Source: Streptomyces thermolilacinus SPC6 (GTDB lineage: Bacteria; Actinomycetota; Actinomycetes; Streptomycetales; Streptomycetaceae). From it: DNA of 64,000 bases. Within the stretch, counting starts at the first letter, position 1. Each line of letters begins with the position of its first letter. The stretch spans positions 3,325,895 through 3,389,894 of the forward strand of contig NZ_ASHX02000001.1 in NCBI RefSeq assembly GCF_000478605.2. Reading direction: 5' to 3'. The notes beneath the pieces are model-generated. The model was not told the DNA's origin. It was given only the letters and a program-made list of their open reading frames with translations, and made no database searches. A program made the position numbers and the translations under genes. Of this stretch, positions 7,756 to 15,744 are shown one piece after another.

Positions 7756-9219
7756 TCAGCCCTTCAGGCTCGCCATCCACGCCTCGACCTCGTCGGACCG
7801 GCGCGGAAGCGCGTCCGAGAGGTTCCGGTTGCCGTCCTCGGTCACCAGGATGTCGTCCTCGATCCGGACGCCGATGCCCCGGTACTCCTCCGGCACGGTG
7901 AGGTCGTCCGCCTGGAAGTACAGGCCCGGCTCCACCGTCAGGCACATGCCCGGCTCCAGCGTGCCGCCCACGTACGCCTCGGTGCGCGCGGCGGCGCAGT
8001 CGTGGACGTCCATGCCGAGCATGTGGCCCGTGCCGTGCAGGGTCCAGCGGCGCTGGAGGCCCAGCTCCAGGACGCGCTCGACCGGGCCCTCCAGCAGGCC
8101 CCACTCGACCAGCTTCTCGGCCAGGACGCGCTGCGCGGCGTCGTGGAAGTCGCGGAACGCGGCACCCGGCTTGACGGCCGCGATACCGGCCTCCTGGGCC
8201 TCGTACACGGCGTCGTAGATCTTCCGCTGAAGGTCGGTGAACGTGCCGGAGATCGGCAGCGTCCGGGTGACGTCGGCGGTGTACAGCTCGTTCGTCTCGA
8301 CACCCGCGTCCAGCAGGAGCAGGTCGCCGGGGCGGACCGGGCCGTCGTTGCGGACCCAGTGGAGGGTGCAGGCGTGCGGTCCGGCGGCGCAGATGGAGCC
8401 GTAACCGACGTCGTTGCCCTCGACGCGGGCGCGCAGGAAGAACGTGCCCTCGATGTAGCGCTCGGAGGTCGCCTCGGCCTTGTCGAGGACCTTGACCACG
8501 TCCTCGAAGCCCCGCGCCGTGGAGGCGCACGCCTTCTCCAGCTCGGCGATCTCGAACTCGTCCTTGACGAGCCGCGCCTCGGAGAGGAAGACCCGTAGCT
8601 CCTCGTCCCGCTCGGCGGTGACCTTGTCGGTGAGCGCCTTCTCGACACCGGTGTCGTAACCGCGCACGACGCGCACCGGGCCCGTGGCCTCGGCCAGCTT
8701 GCCCGGCAGCTCGCGCACGTCGTCGGTGGGGATGCCGTACAGCGTGGCGGCCTCGCTCAGCGAGTGGCGGCGGCCGACCCAGAGCTCGCCCTGGCCGGAC
8801 AGCCAGAACTCGCCGTTCTCCCGGTTGGAGCGGGGCAGCAGGTAGAGCGTCGCGTCGTGGCCCTCGCCGTCCTTCCTGGGCTCCAGGACGAGGACGCCGT
8901 CCTCGGTCTGGTCGCCGGTGAGGTACGCGTACTCGGTGGCGGCGCGGAAGCTGTATTCCGTGTCGTTCGCGCGGGTCTTCAGGTTGCCCGCGGGGATCAC
9001 CAGGCGCTCGCCGGGGAAGCGGGCCGAGAGGGCGGCACGGCGCGCGGCCGTGTGGCCGGCCTGGGCGATCGGCCGCAGGTCGCGCAGCTCGGTGTCGGCC
9101 CAGCCCGACTTCATGTTCTCGGCGAGCTCGTCGGAGACGCCCGGGTACAGGCCGTTCTTGCGCTGCTTGATCGGCTCTTCGTCGCTTTCCGGGGTTTCCG
9201 GAGTGAGCTCATCGGCCAC
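7756..9219 (-). CDS. pepP: Xaa-Pro aminopeptidase (aminopeptidase P, M24B)
   Basis: A 487-aa cytoplasmic metallopeptidase that removes the N-terminal residue preceding proline. I chose GTG 9219 because GGAGG precedes it; the upstream in-frame extension has no such site. The N-terminal aminopeptidase P domain covers about residues 40-190. The catalytic pita-bread domain carries the metal ligands: Asp in LLLDAGVETNELYTADVTRT, His in GTGHMLGMDVHD, Glu in LTVEPGLYF and Glu in GVRIEDDILVT. Length and motifs are complete. It is monocistronic, converging on the RsbW-like gene, with a terminator overlapping parS site 3. Confidence 0.93.
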   Translation of the reverse strand: MADELTPETPESDEEPIKQRKNGLYPGVSDELAENMKSGWADTELRDLRPIAQAGHTAARRAALSARFPGERLVIPAGNLKTRANDTEYSFRAATEYAYLTGDQTEDGVLVLEPRKDGEGHDATLYLLPRSNRENGEFWLSGQGELWVGRRHSLSEAATLYGIPTDDVRELPGKLAEATGPVRVVRGYDTGVEKALTDKVTAERDEELRVFLSEARLVKDEFEIAELEKACASTARGFEDVVKVLDKAEATSERYIEGTFFLRARVEGNDVGYGSICAAGPHACTLHWVRNDGPVRPGDLLLLDAGVETNELYTADVTRTLPISGTFTDLQRKIYDAVYEAQEAGIAAVKPGAAFRDFHDAAQRVLAEKLVEWGLLEGPVERVLELGLQRRWTLHGTGHMLGMDVHDCAAARTEAYVGGTLEPGMCLTVEPGLYFQADDLTVPEEYRGIGVRIEDDILVTEDGNRNLSDALPRRSDEVEAWMASLKG

Positions 9220-9351
9220 GGGTCCGCCTCCTTCAGGTACGACACTGAACCCCTGCCCCCGGGTCGAGGACCCGGGGTACGTCCACCATCGTACGGGCGT
9301 GCGTAAGGACGCCCAGGGGGCAAGCACCTGTCCGTCCGCGCGTGACCGAAA

Positions 9352-9375
9352 GGGCCCGCCGCAGTCGGCGGGCCC
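9352..9375 (-). terminator. Hairpin terminator after the PP2C gene
   Basis: Perfect 10-bp arms GGGCCCGCCG/CGGCGGGCCC with a 4-nt loop, followed on the minus strand by TTTC. It stands 37 bp beyond the stop of the PP2C-type gene. Confidence 0.8.
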
Positions 9376-9411
9376 CATGCGTCCCGAAGGGGCCCGGCGG
9401 GCCGGGTGCGC

Positions 9412-11076
9412 CTACTCGAAGCGGGCGGCGAGCATGACGACGTCCTCGTCGTCGCCCGGCGCGGCGTCGTCGTCCCGCGTGCCGAGCACGAGGCGCAGCA
9501 CGTGGTCCACGATCGCCCCCGGGTCGCCCCGGTCGGCCTTCGGGACGCTCGCCGCCGCCGTGTGCAGCCGGGTGAAGGCGCGGTCGACCGAGCCGCCCAT
9601 CCGGCGCAGCAGGCCGTCCGTGTACAGCAGCACCGTTTCTCCGGGCTCCACGTCGAGGTCCACGCTCGGCGCCTCCCAGCAGGCGAGCATGTTCAGCGGC
9701 GCGGACAGGGACGTCTCGACGTACTCGGTGCGCCGCTCGCCGACGACCAGCGGCGGCGCGTGCCCCGCACCGGCGAGGACCATCCGCCGCCGCACCGGCT
9801 CCGCGTACGCGAAGAGGGCCGTCGCGGAGCGCGCGGGCTCGGTCAGCCGCAGCAGCAGCTCCAGGTCGGACAGCACGGCGACCGGGTCCTCGCCCTCCAT
9901 CACGGCGTACGCGCGCAGGGAGGCCCGCAGCCGGCCCATCGCGGCCAGGGCGCCGGGCCCCGTACCGGACACCGACCCCACGGCGAGGCCAAGGGCGCCC
10001 TCCGGCAGCGGCAGGGCGTCGTACCAGTCGCCGCCGCCCAGCGCTCCCGCGACCTGCCGGGCGGCCAGCCGGACGCCGGGGACGCGCGGGAGCCGCGTGG
10101 GCAGCAGCTCCTCGGTGAGGGTGGCGATCTCGGCGCGTCCGCGCTCCAGCTCCAGCAGCCGGGCCAGGTGCGCGGAGGCGTACCGCCCGTACAGGCCCAC
10201 GAGGTGGCGGCGGCGCCCGTCGGGCTCGGCCGGTTCGTCGTACAGCCAGACGGCGGCGCCGAGCCGGCCGTCCCCCTGGGTGGTGAGCGGCACGGCGTAG
10301 CTGGCGGCGAAGCCCAGGCGGGCGGCGACCTCGCGGTGGCGGGGGTCCAGGTGCTCGTCGCCGAGGAGGTCGGGAACGGCGACGGCGCCGGGCGCGGCGG
10401 TGGGGGTGTCGGCCGCGCCTTCGGCGCCGTGGTCGTACAGGGGACCGTCGTGCGCGGGACGGCCGGGTGAGGGTCGGTCGGGTGAGGGCCGGTCGGGTGA
10501 GGTTCGGTCGTCCGCGACGGAGGGACGGGGCTCGGGGAGCGGGCCGCCGGGCAGACCGTCGAGGAGACGCCCGTAGGAGGTGGCGCTGCGGGGGACGGTC
10601 TCGATGGTGCCGAGGTCGGCGTGGGCGAGGCCGAGCCCGATGGTGGCGGTGGGGCCGTGGCCGTCGGCCGGTTCGAGGACGGCCATCCCGCGGCGGGCCC
10701 CGACCAGGGACGCACCGGCGTTCAGCAGTTCGCGGAGGGCCTCGTCCAGAGTGCCCGTACGGGCGAGGCGTTCGGTGAGTTCGTGGAGGGTCGTCAGGTC
10801 GGAGACCCAGCCCGCCAGCCGGTCCTGGATCGGCGTTCCGGTTTCGGACGCCGCGGCGGGGATACCCGGAACCGGCGTCGCAGTGTGGGCAGGAGCCGGA
10901 ACCGTAGGATCGATTCCGGCCACTTTCGGCAGGTGAGGGGCGCTCATGGCAGCCGGCTTTCCGGCTGCTTCCCGTCGCTCAATAGCATCGCAAACCCCCA
11001 TGTCAATCCGCATGTCATGCTGCGCCGCTATCAGTGCATCCACATGTACACGTACACGTGAGGGGATGTCCAGCAT
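9412..11076 (-). CDS. GAF-PP2C (SpoIIE/RsbU-like) phosphatase with altered metal loop
   Basis: A 554-aa regulator. After a roughly 80-aa variable N-terminus comes a GAF-like sensor region (about residues 85-320), interrupted by a low-complexity insert of repeated Asp-Arg-Pro-Ser units, then a PP2C/SpoIIE phosphatase domain. GGGDWYDALPLPEG, LYTDGLLRR and a terminal DDEDVVMLAARF are recognisable. However, the usual metal-binding GDVxGHG loop reads GSVSGTG, losing the Asp and His. Catalysis may therefore be weakened or absent. Related enzymes dephosphorylate anti-anti-sigma proteins. ATG 11076 is chosen; ATG 10948 with a GGAAAG site is a plausible alternative start. Confidence 0.8.
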   Translation of the reverse strand: MLDIPSRVRVHVDALIAAQHDMRIDMGVCDAIERREAAGKPAAMSAPHLPKVAGIDPTVPAPAHTATPVPGIPAAASETGTPIQDRLAGWVSDLTTLHELTERLARTGTLDEALRELLNAGASLVGARRGMAVLEPADGHGPTATIGLGLAHADLGTIETVPRSATSYGRLLDGLPGGPLPEPRPSVADDRTSPDRPSPDRPSPGRPAHDGPLYDHGAEGAADTPTAAPGAVAVPDLLGDEHLDPRHREVAARLGFAASYAVPLTTQGDGRLGAAVWLYDEPAEPDGRRRHLVGLYGRYASAHLARLLELERGRAEIATLTEELLPTRLPRVPGVRLAARQVAGALGGGDWYDALPLPEGALGLAVGSVSGTGPGALAAMGRLRASLRAYAVMEGEDPVAVLSDLELLLRLTEPARSATALFAYAEPVRRRMVLAGAGHAPPLVVGERRTEYVETSLSAPLNMLACWEAPSVDLDVEPGETVLLYTDGLLRRMGGSVDRAFTRLHTAAASVPKADRGDPGAIVDHVLRLVLGTRDDDAAPGDDEDVVMLAARFE

Positions 11077-11532
11077 TGTCCCGCGAGACGCGTGGTGTCT
11101 GTGCGATGCTGAACTTGGCCAAAAAATGGCCCCGATGGAGAGGTTTTGCGGTCGACTGAGCGCGTTCGACAAGGGGCACCGCCCGAGGCGACACCAAGCG
11201 GACTCGGGGGGCTGCGTCATTCCGAGCGGGCGGGGTACGTCATTCGGTGGAGACCAGGGGAAGTTGGGGCAGGCCCGGAACCCTGCGGGAAGCCCGGACG
11301 TCTTCTTCGTCGAGGGCGCGCCCACCTCGGCGGTGCGGATAGCGCCTCGGCGCGCCACTCCTCGCCACGCGTTTGACGGACTCAGCCGACGCCGGCCCCC
11401 AACGGTGTTGTCCCACCGCCCGGCATCCCCGCCGGCGGCCGGGCGGCGATTCGCCGCCCCGTACGCACAGTGAAGTATCGCACACGTGTTGTGAATGGAC
11501 CTCCGGCGTTCAACGGAAAGGAACGAGCGCTC
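11077..11532. other. Divergent promoter region
   Basis: This 456-bp spacer separates the divergent PP2C and prim-pol-like genes. I see no gene in it. It holds an inverted repeat GGCCA-AAAAA-TGGCC (11117-11131) in a locally AT-richer stretch, a possible operator or promoter element. Confidence 0.4.
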
Positions 11533-12285
11533 ATGCGCGAGATCCTCGGAATGCGACGCAGGCTCCGGTTCGGGCGCAAGAAGGGGCCCGCCCTCCTCGA
11601 CGCGGCGCTGTGCTGCGCCACCGAGTGGCAGTGGCCCGTACTCCCCGGCGTGGGGCTCAAGGCGACCAAGTCGACCAAGTCAGCGAAGACCGCAAAGGCG
11701 GGCAAGGCCGCCAGGGCGGCGAGGACCGGCAGCGAGGCAGGCGGCCAGGGGGACCTGGAGCGCGCCTGCGCCTGCCCCGACCCCGACTGCGTCGTCCCCG
11801 GCGCGCACCCCTTCGACCCCGGGCTGCTCGCGGCCACCACCGACGCGCGCATGGTGCGGTGGTGGTGGACGAACCGGCCCGACGCGCCCGTGCTGCTCGC
11901 CACCGGCGGCCGCGCCCCGTGCGCGGTGAGCCTCCCGGCCGCCGCCGCGGCGCGGGCCCTGGCCGTACTGGACCGGCACGGTCTGCGGCTCGGCCCCGTG
12001 GTGGCGACGCCGACGCGCTGGTCGCTGCTGGTCGCCCCGTACTCCCTGGAGCGGCTCGGTGAGCTGCTGTACGTGAAGGACTGCGTGCCCAGCTCGCTGC
12101 GGTTCCACGGCGAGGGCGGCTATCTGGTGCTGCCGCCGTCGGAGACCGGCACGGGCGGGGTGCGCTGGGAGCGTCCGCCGACGCCGGGTGTCACCCCGTG
12201 GCTGCCGGACGTCGAGGCGGTCTTGGACGCGCTGGTCGAGGCGAGCACGGGCGCCCCGGGCGGCGGCAGCAGACTGCGGTACTGA
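11533..12285 (+). CDS. Bifunctional DNA primase/polymerase-domain protein
   Basis: A 250-aa protein resembling the N-terminal prim-pol domain family of actinobacteria. ATG 11533 follows GGAAAGGAACGAG; an in-frame upstream ATG at 11470 has no good site. Visible features are a Cys cluster with the PGAHPF segment (ACACPDPDCVVPGAHPF), the RWWWTNRPDAPVLLATGG strand expected of the prim-pol fold, and a basic Lys/Ala/Thr-rich insert (about residues 40-70). No helicase or primase C-terminal domain is present, so activity cannot be asserted. It is monocistronic, divergent from the PP2C gene. Confidence 0.65.
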   Translation: MREILGMRRRLRFGRKKGPALLDAALCCATEWQWPVLPGVGLKATKSTKSAKTAKAGKAARAARTGSEAGGQGDLERACACPDPDCVVPGAHPFDPGLLAATTDARMVRWWWTNRPDAPVLLATGGRAPCAVSLPAAAAARALAVLDRHGLRLGPVVATPTRWSLLVAPYSLERLGELLYVKDCVPSSLRFHGEGGYLVLPPSETGTGGVRWERPPTPGVTPWLPDVEAVLDALVEASTGAPGGGSRLRY

Positions 12286-12664
12286 GCAAGGCTCGGCGGA
12301 GCGGGTGCGGCGGAGCGCGGCGGACGGAATCCTCGCCTCCGGCCGGAAAACCGCTCCGCCCGCGGTTCTGGCCGAAACTGACGGTCCGTCGGATGCCGCC
12401 GTCGTCGCCCGCGTCACGCGTTCGGCCCATGCCCTGGTCATCGGCTGGTGAGGCCGAGGGCGCGGGCCCGCGCCGCGGACGCGCGTACGGCACTGCGCGG
12501 ACGGGCGGAGGGCTGGGCCTCGGCGAAAGCCCCGGGAGTGACGGCTCCGGGCGGCGATGGCCTGCGGCGGGAGATCCTGCGGGCGCGGCGAGGGTCTGCG
12601 GGACGAGCCTCGCGGGCGGGGCGCGGACGGCACCGGAAGGCCGGATTCCGCGGAAATGAAAGAA

Positions 12665-12702
12665 CCCGGTCGCTGGCGACGGGGGATGCACCAGCGACCG
12701 GG
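12665..12702 (-). terminator. 12-bp stem-loop, terminator or sRNA 3' end
   Basis: Perfect arms CCCGGTCGCTGG/CCAGCGACCGGG with a 14-nt loop. On the minus strand it is followed by TTCTTTCATTT, a U-rich tail. It could end transcripts of the DUF5926 gene or a small RNA. Confidence 0.6.
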
Positions 12703-12719
12703 CTTCTAGAACGGTAACA

Positions 12720-12749
12720 AGAGATCGCCGGTTCGCAAATTCGATCTCT
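12720..12749. other. Second stem-loop in AT-rich segment
   Basis: 8-bp perfect arms AGAGATCG/CGATCTCT around a 14-nt loop. It lies 17 bp from the terminator-like hairpin; the two may belong to one structured transcript. Confidence 0.5.
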
Positions 12750-12912
12750 CTTATTTGGACAGTGATTTACCGACGGGTAAGGGTTCGATAAGGAATCGGC
12801 CGCGTCGCGCCCACGGCGCCCCGGCCGACCCGTGACCGGCTACGCGACGGGGCCTGCGGCCAGGCCGCCGCCGACCCGGCCGTACCGCTGTCCGCGTCGG
12901 CGTCAGGCAGCG

Positions 12913-13884
12913 TCAGCTGAGCGTGACCTGACGGTTGGTGAGCCCACCGCGCGCCCGCCGCTCGTCCGCCGTCAGCGGCGCGTCCGACGCCAGCGCGCCC
13001 GCGAGCCGCTCCGCGAACTCGGCGGCCGGCTTCTCGCAGTCCTCCGCCGACATGGAGCTGGGCAGGTCCCACACCGGGACGACCAGACCGTGCGCCCGGA
13101 ACGACCCGACGAGGCGCGTGCCCTCGCCCAGCGACGACGTCCCGGCGGCGTGCAGCCGGGCGAGCGCGTCGAGCAGCTGCTCCTCCGGGTGCGGCATGAC
13201 CCACCGCAGGTGGTTCTTGTCCGGCGTCTCGCACCAGTACGCGGCGTCCACACCCGGCAGCTTCACCGTCGGGATCGCGGCGGCGTTGGCCCGCTCCAGG
13301 GACGCGGCCACCTCGGGCGACGCACCGTCCGCCGACTCGGGCACCCAGAACTCGAAGCCCGTGTGGACGACCGGCTCGAAGCCCGCCTCCGCGTCGAGGA
13401 GGTCCTGGAGCCGCGGCCCCTCCGCGGGCACCCGGCGGGCGGCGACCGGCGTGCCCGGCTCGGCCTCCAGCGCCCGCTGGAGCGTGTCCGCCAGGTCGCG
13501 GCTCAGGTCGCCGGACGACGTGTCGTTCTGGAGCGCCAGCAGGACCGAGCCGTCGTCGCGGCGCAGCGCGGGCCACGCCATCGGCAGCACGGTCGCCAGC
13601 GTGACGGAGGGCACGCCCTCGGGCAGCCCGCCCTTCAGCCGCAGCGGCGCGGTCGCCGCCGGCACCAGCTCGCGCAGCGCGACCCAGTCGCACTCACCGG
13701 CCAGGCCCTCGAAGGGACGCTGGACGAGTTCGGTCACCGCGTGCGCGGCGGCCCGGCCGTGGCAGGCCTTGTAGCGGCGGCCCGAACCGCACGGGCAGGG
13801 CTCACGGGCGCCGACGACCGGCACCTCCCCGTTCGTCACCTGCGGTGCGCCGGCGGCCTTCTTCTGGGGGCGCTTCTTGGCCAT
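12913..13884 (-). CDS. DUF5926 family protein with SEC-C zinc motif
   Basis: A 323-aa actinobacterial protein of unknown role. Residues 1-25 are Lys/Ala-rich. A SEC-C metal-binding motif (CPCGSGRRYKACHG, about residues 29-42) follows, like the zinc tail of SecA. The remaining 280 residues contain a repeated acidic/aromatic pattern (FEFWVPES, AYWCETPDKNHLRWV) and match DUF5926 as I recall it. It has no signal peptide or membrane helix. The SEC-C motif suggests zinc-dependent protein or ribosome contact (inference). It is transcribed leftward toward the structured 12.7-kb segment. Confidence 0.75.
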   Translation of the reverse strand: MAKKRPQKKAAGAPQVTNGEVPVVGAREPCPCGSGRRYKACHGRAAAHAVTELVQRPFEGLAGECDWVALRELVPAATAPLRLKGGLPEGVPSVTLATVLPMAWPALRRDDGSVLLALQNDTSSGDLSRDLADTLQRALEAEPGTPVAARRVPAEGPRLQDLLDAEAGFEPVVHTGFEFWVPESADGASPEVAASLERANAAAIPTVKLPGVDAAYWCETPDKNHLRWVMPHPEEQLLDALARLHAAGTSSLGEGTRLVGSFRAHGLVVPVWDLPSSMSAEDCEKPAAEFAERLAGALASDAPLTADERRARGGLTNRQVTLS

Positions 13885-13954
13885 GGGTGGGTCTCCCGTT
13901 GGAACGCGGTCGTCTGTCGGCCGCGAGCCTAGTCGTACGGGAGGTCCGTGGGCT

Positions 13955-14578
13955 TCAGGCCAGGTCCTCGTACGCGTCCAGGAATCCCAGATCGCCCAGC
14001 AGCGGTGCCGCGCTCCCCGCCGCGGCCCCGCCCTCGCCGCCCACGCGCGCGCGGCGGCTGCCGTTCACGCGGGGGAATGCCGGGGCGGCCCGCCCGTCGC
14101 GCTGGCCGGTGACGCGCGTAGCGACACCGTCATGGCGCGGCGGCGCCCCCGCGACGAGGACCCACACCGTGACCTCGCCGGAAGCACTGTCGCGTACGCC
14201 CCAGTCCTGGGCGAGCGCGTTGATGATGTTGAGCCCCCGGCCGCCGCGAGCGGTGACCGAAGGTTTCGAGGGAACGGGCCGCGTCGGACCACCCCCGTCG
14301 GTCACCTCGACGGTCAGGGCGCCCTGGGCGTCGACGCGCCAGGCGGCCCGGACGGCTCCCTCGCCGACCTCGGCGGCGTCCAGCGGCCTGCCGTGCCGGC
14401 AGGAGTTGCTGAGCAGTTCCGAAAGGATCAGTACGGCGTCGTCGACGACCGACTCCGAGACGCCGCTGCGCCGCAGCTGCTCCCGCATGCGGTGCCTCGC
14501 CTCGCCCACGCCCGCAGGGCCATGGGGTACGGCCATGCTCGACGACGTGGGCACTTCCTGTGCCACCACCAACGCCAC
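13955..14578 (-). CDS. RsbW-like ATP-binding regulator with extended tail
   Basis: A 207-aa HATPase_c protein. GTG 14578 is preferred because AAGGAGG precedes it at 8 nt; an ATG at 14665 is in frame but lacks such a site. The N-box LSELLSNSCRHG, G1-like VTDGGGPTRP and G2 ARGGRGLNIINAL are present, so ATP binding is plausible. A C-terminal extension of about 60 residues, rich in Arg/Gly/Ala, ends LGDLGFLDAYEDLA. It belongs to the large Streptomyces set of anti-sigma-like kinases. It lies 70 bp upstream of the DUF5926 gene on the same strand. Confidence 0.78.
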   Translation of the reverse strand: MALVVAQEVPTSSSMAVPHGPAGVGEARHRMREQLRRSGVSESVVDDAVLILSELLSNSCRHGRPLDAAEVGEGAVRAAWRVDAQGALTVEVTDGGGPTRPVPSKPSVTARGGRGLNIINALAQDWGVRDSASGEVTVWVLVAGAPPRHDGVATRVTGQRDGRAAPAFPRVNGSRRARVGGEGGAAAGSAAPLLGDLGFLDAYEDLA

Positions 14579-14712
14579 CCCCGAGACCTCCTTCGCCCCA
14601 CGCCACGGTGTGAATGCCCTCCTGGCCTGGACCGGAAACCGGCCAGTCCACATACAGTGACGCATTCGACACGGGCCGCCACGGAGTGAACGCGCCGGAG
14701 CACTCCCCGTGA

Positions 14713-15528
14713 CTACTGAGGCCTACGGCCCAGTTGGGACAGGACCTGTTTGGGGCGGTTCGTGATGATGGCGTCCACGCCGAGGCGGGCGCAGAGGTCC
14801 ACGTCCTCGGGCGCGTCCACCGTCCATACGTGGACCTGGAGACCGGCCTCGTGGAGGCGCTCGACGTACGCGGGGTGGTTCCGGATGATCCGGATGGACG
14901 GCCCGGCGATCCGGGCGCCCGCGGGGAGGCGGCCCTCGCGCACCCGGGGCGCGACGAACTGCGTGAGGTAGACGGTCGGGACGCTCGGCACGGCCGCCGC
15001 CACCCGGTGCAGCGACCGGGGCGAGAAGCTCATGATCCGTACGGCCGACTCGGCGGGGGCCGGCGGGTCGGCGAGGCCGAACCGGCGCAGCAGCTGGACC
15101 AGCCGCTCCTCCACCTGGCCCCGCCAGCGGGTCGGGTGCTTCGTCTCGATGGCCAGCTCGACGCGGCGGCCCGCGTCCGCGACGAGCTCAAGGAGCCGCT
15201 CCAGCGTGAGGACCGAGGTGTACCCGGGGTCGTCCCAGTCCGGGCTCTCGGGGCTGTCCTTCCAGTCGCGCCAGGAGCCGAAGTCGAGCGCGGCCAGATC
15301 GGCCAGCTCCAGCGCGGAGACCGCGCCGCGGCCGTTGGAGGTGCGGTTCACGCGGCGGTCGTGCACGCAGACGAGATGGCCGTCCGCGGTGAGCCGGACA
15401 TCGCACTCCAGGGCGTCCGCCCCGTCCTCGATCGCCTTCACGTAGGCGGCGAGAGTGTGCTCCGGCGCGTCCTCGGAGGCGCCCCGGTGGGCGACGACTT
15501 GGATCGTGTGCTGGCGTGCGTGGGTCAC
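14713..15528 (-). CDS. Glycerophosphodiester phosphodiesterase (GDPD)
   Basis: A 271-aa TIM-barrel hydrolase releasing glycerol-3-phosphate from deacylated phospholipids. It starts with GTG 15528. The catalytic N-terminal segment VVAHRGASEDAPEHTLAAY contains the HR pair and the metal-binding Glu, followed by DALECDVRLTADGHLVCVHD (the Glu/Asp ligands and second His). The C-terminus has HVWTVDAPEDVDLCARLGVDAIITN, the usual closing strand. No signal peptide is seen, so it is probably cytoplasmic. It diverges from the HtrA-like protease gene across a 216-bp promoter region. Confidence 0.92.
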   Translation of the reverse strand: MTHARQHTIQVVAHRGASEDAPEHTLAAYVKAIEDGADALECDVRLTADGHLVCVHDRRVNRTSNGRGAVSALELADLAALDFGSWRDWKDSPESPDWDDPGYTSVLTLERLLELVADAGRRVELAIETKHPTRWRGQVEERLVQLLRRFGLADPPAPAESAVRIMSFSPRSLHRVAAAVPSVPTVYLTQFVAPRVREGRLPAGARIAGPSIRIIRNHPAYVERLHEAGLQVHVWTVDAPEDVDLCARLGVDAIITNRPKQVLSQLGRRPQ

Positions 15529-15744
15529 CGCGTCATGGTGCCATCGTTCGGCCGGTGGGAGGAGTCCGTCCGGTGCGCTTCGGCCGCATCGGAGTGTGTC
15601 CGTATTGTCGGAGATAAGGGAGGGGTGGCGGACGCACAGGTCCCGCTTACAGTGGCCTGACGAGCGGTAGGAAAAGCTGAGTGCGGAGACTGCACGGCGG
15701 GCTCGTGGACATACGACGTGGATTGATACCGAGGAGATCGAGCT

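Larger units (their letters stand above)
12286..12912. other. 627-bp gap with two hairpins
   Basis: I find no supported protein gene between the prim-pol-like gene and the DUF5926 gene, which converge here. The right half contains an unusually AT-rich segment (about 12700-12800) with two consecutive stem-loops described separately. Confidence 0.5.

Noticed and set aside
12448..12717. 89-codon + frame between the prim-pol-like and DUF5926 genes
   Set aside because: Composition is Arg/Ala/Gly only, no ribosome-binding site, and it runs into the terminator hairpin.
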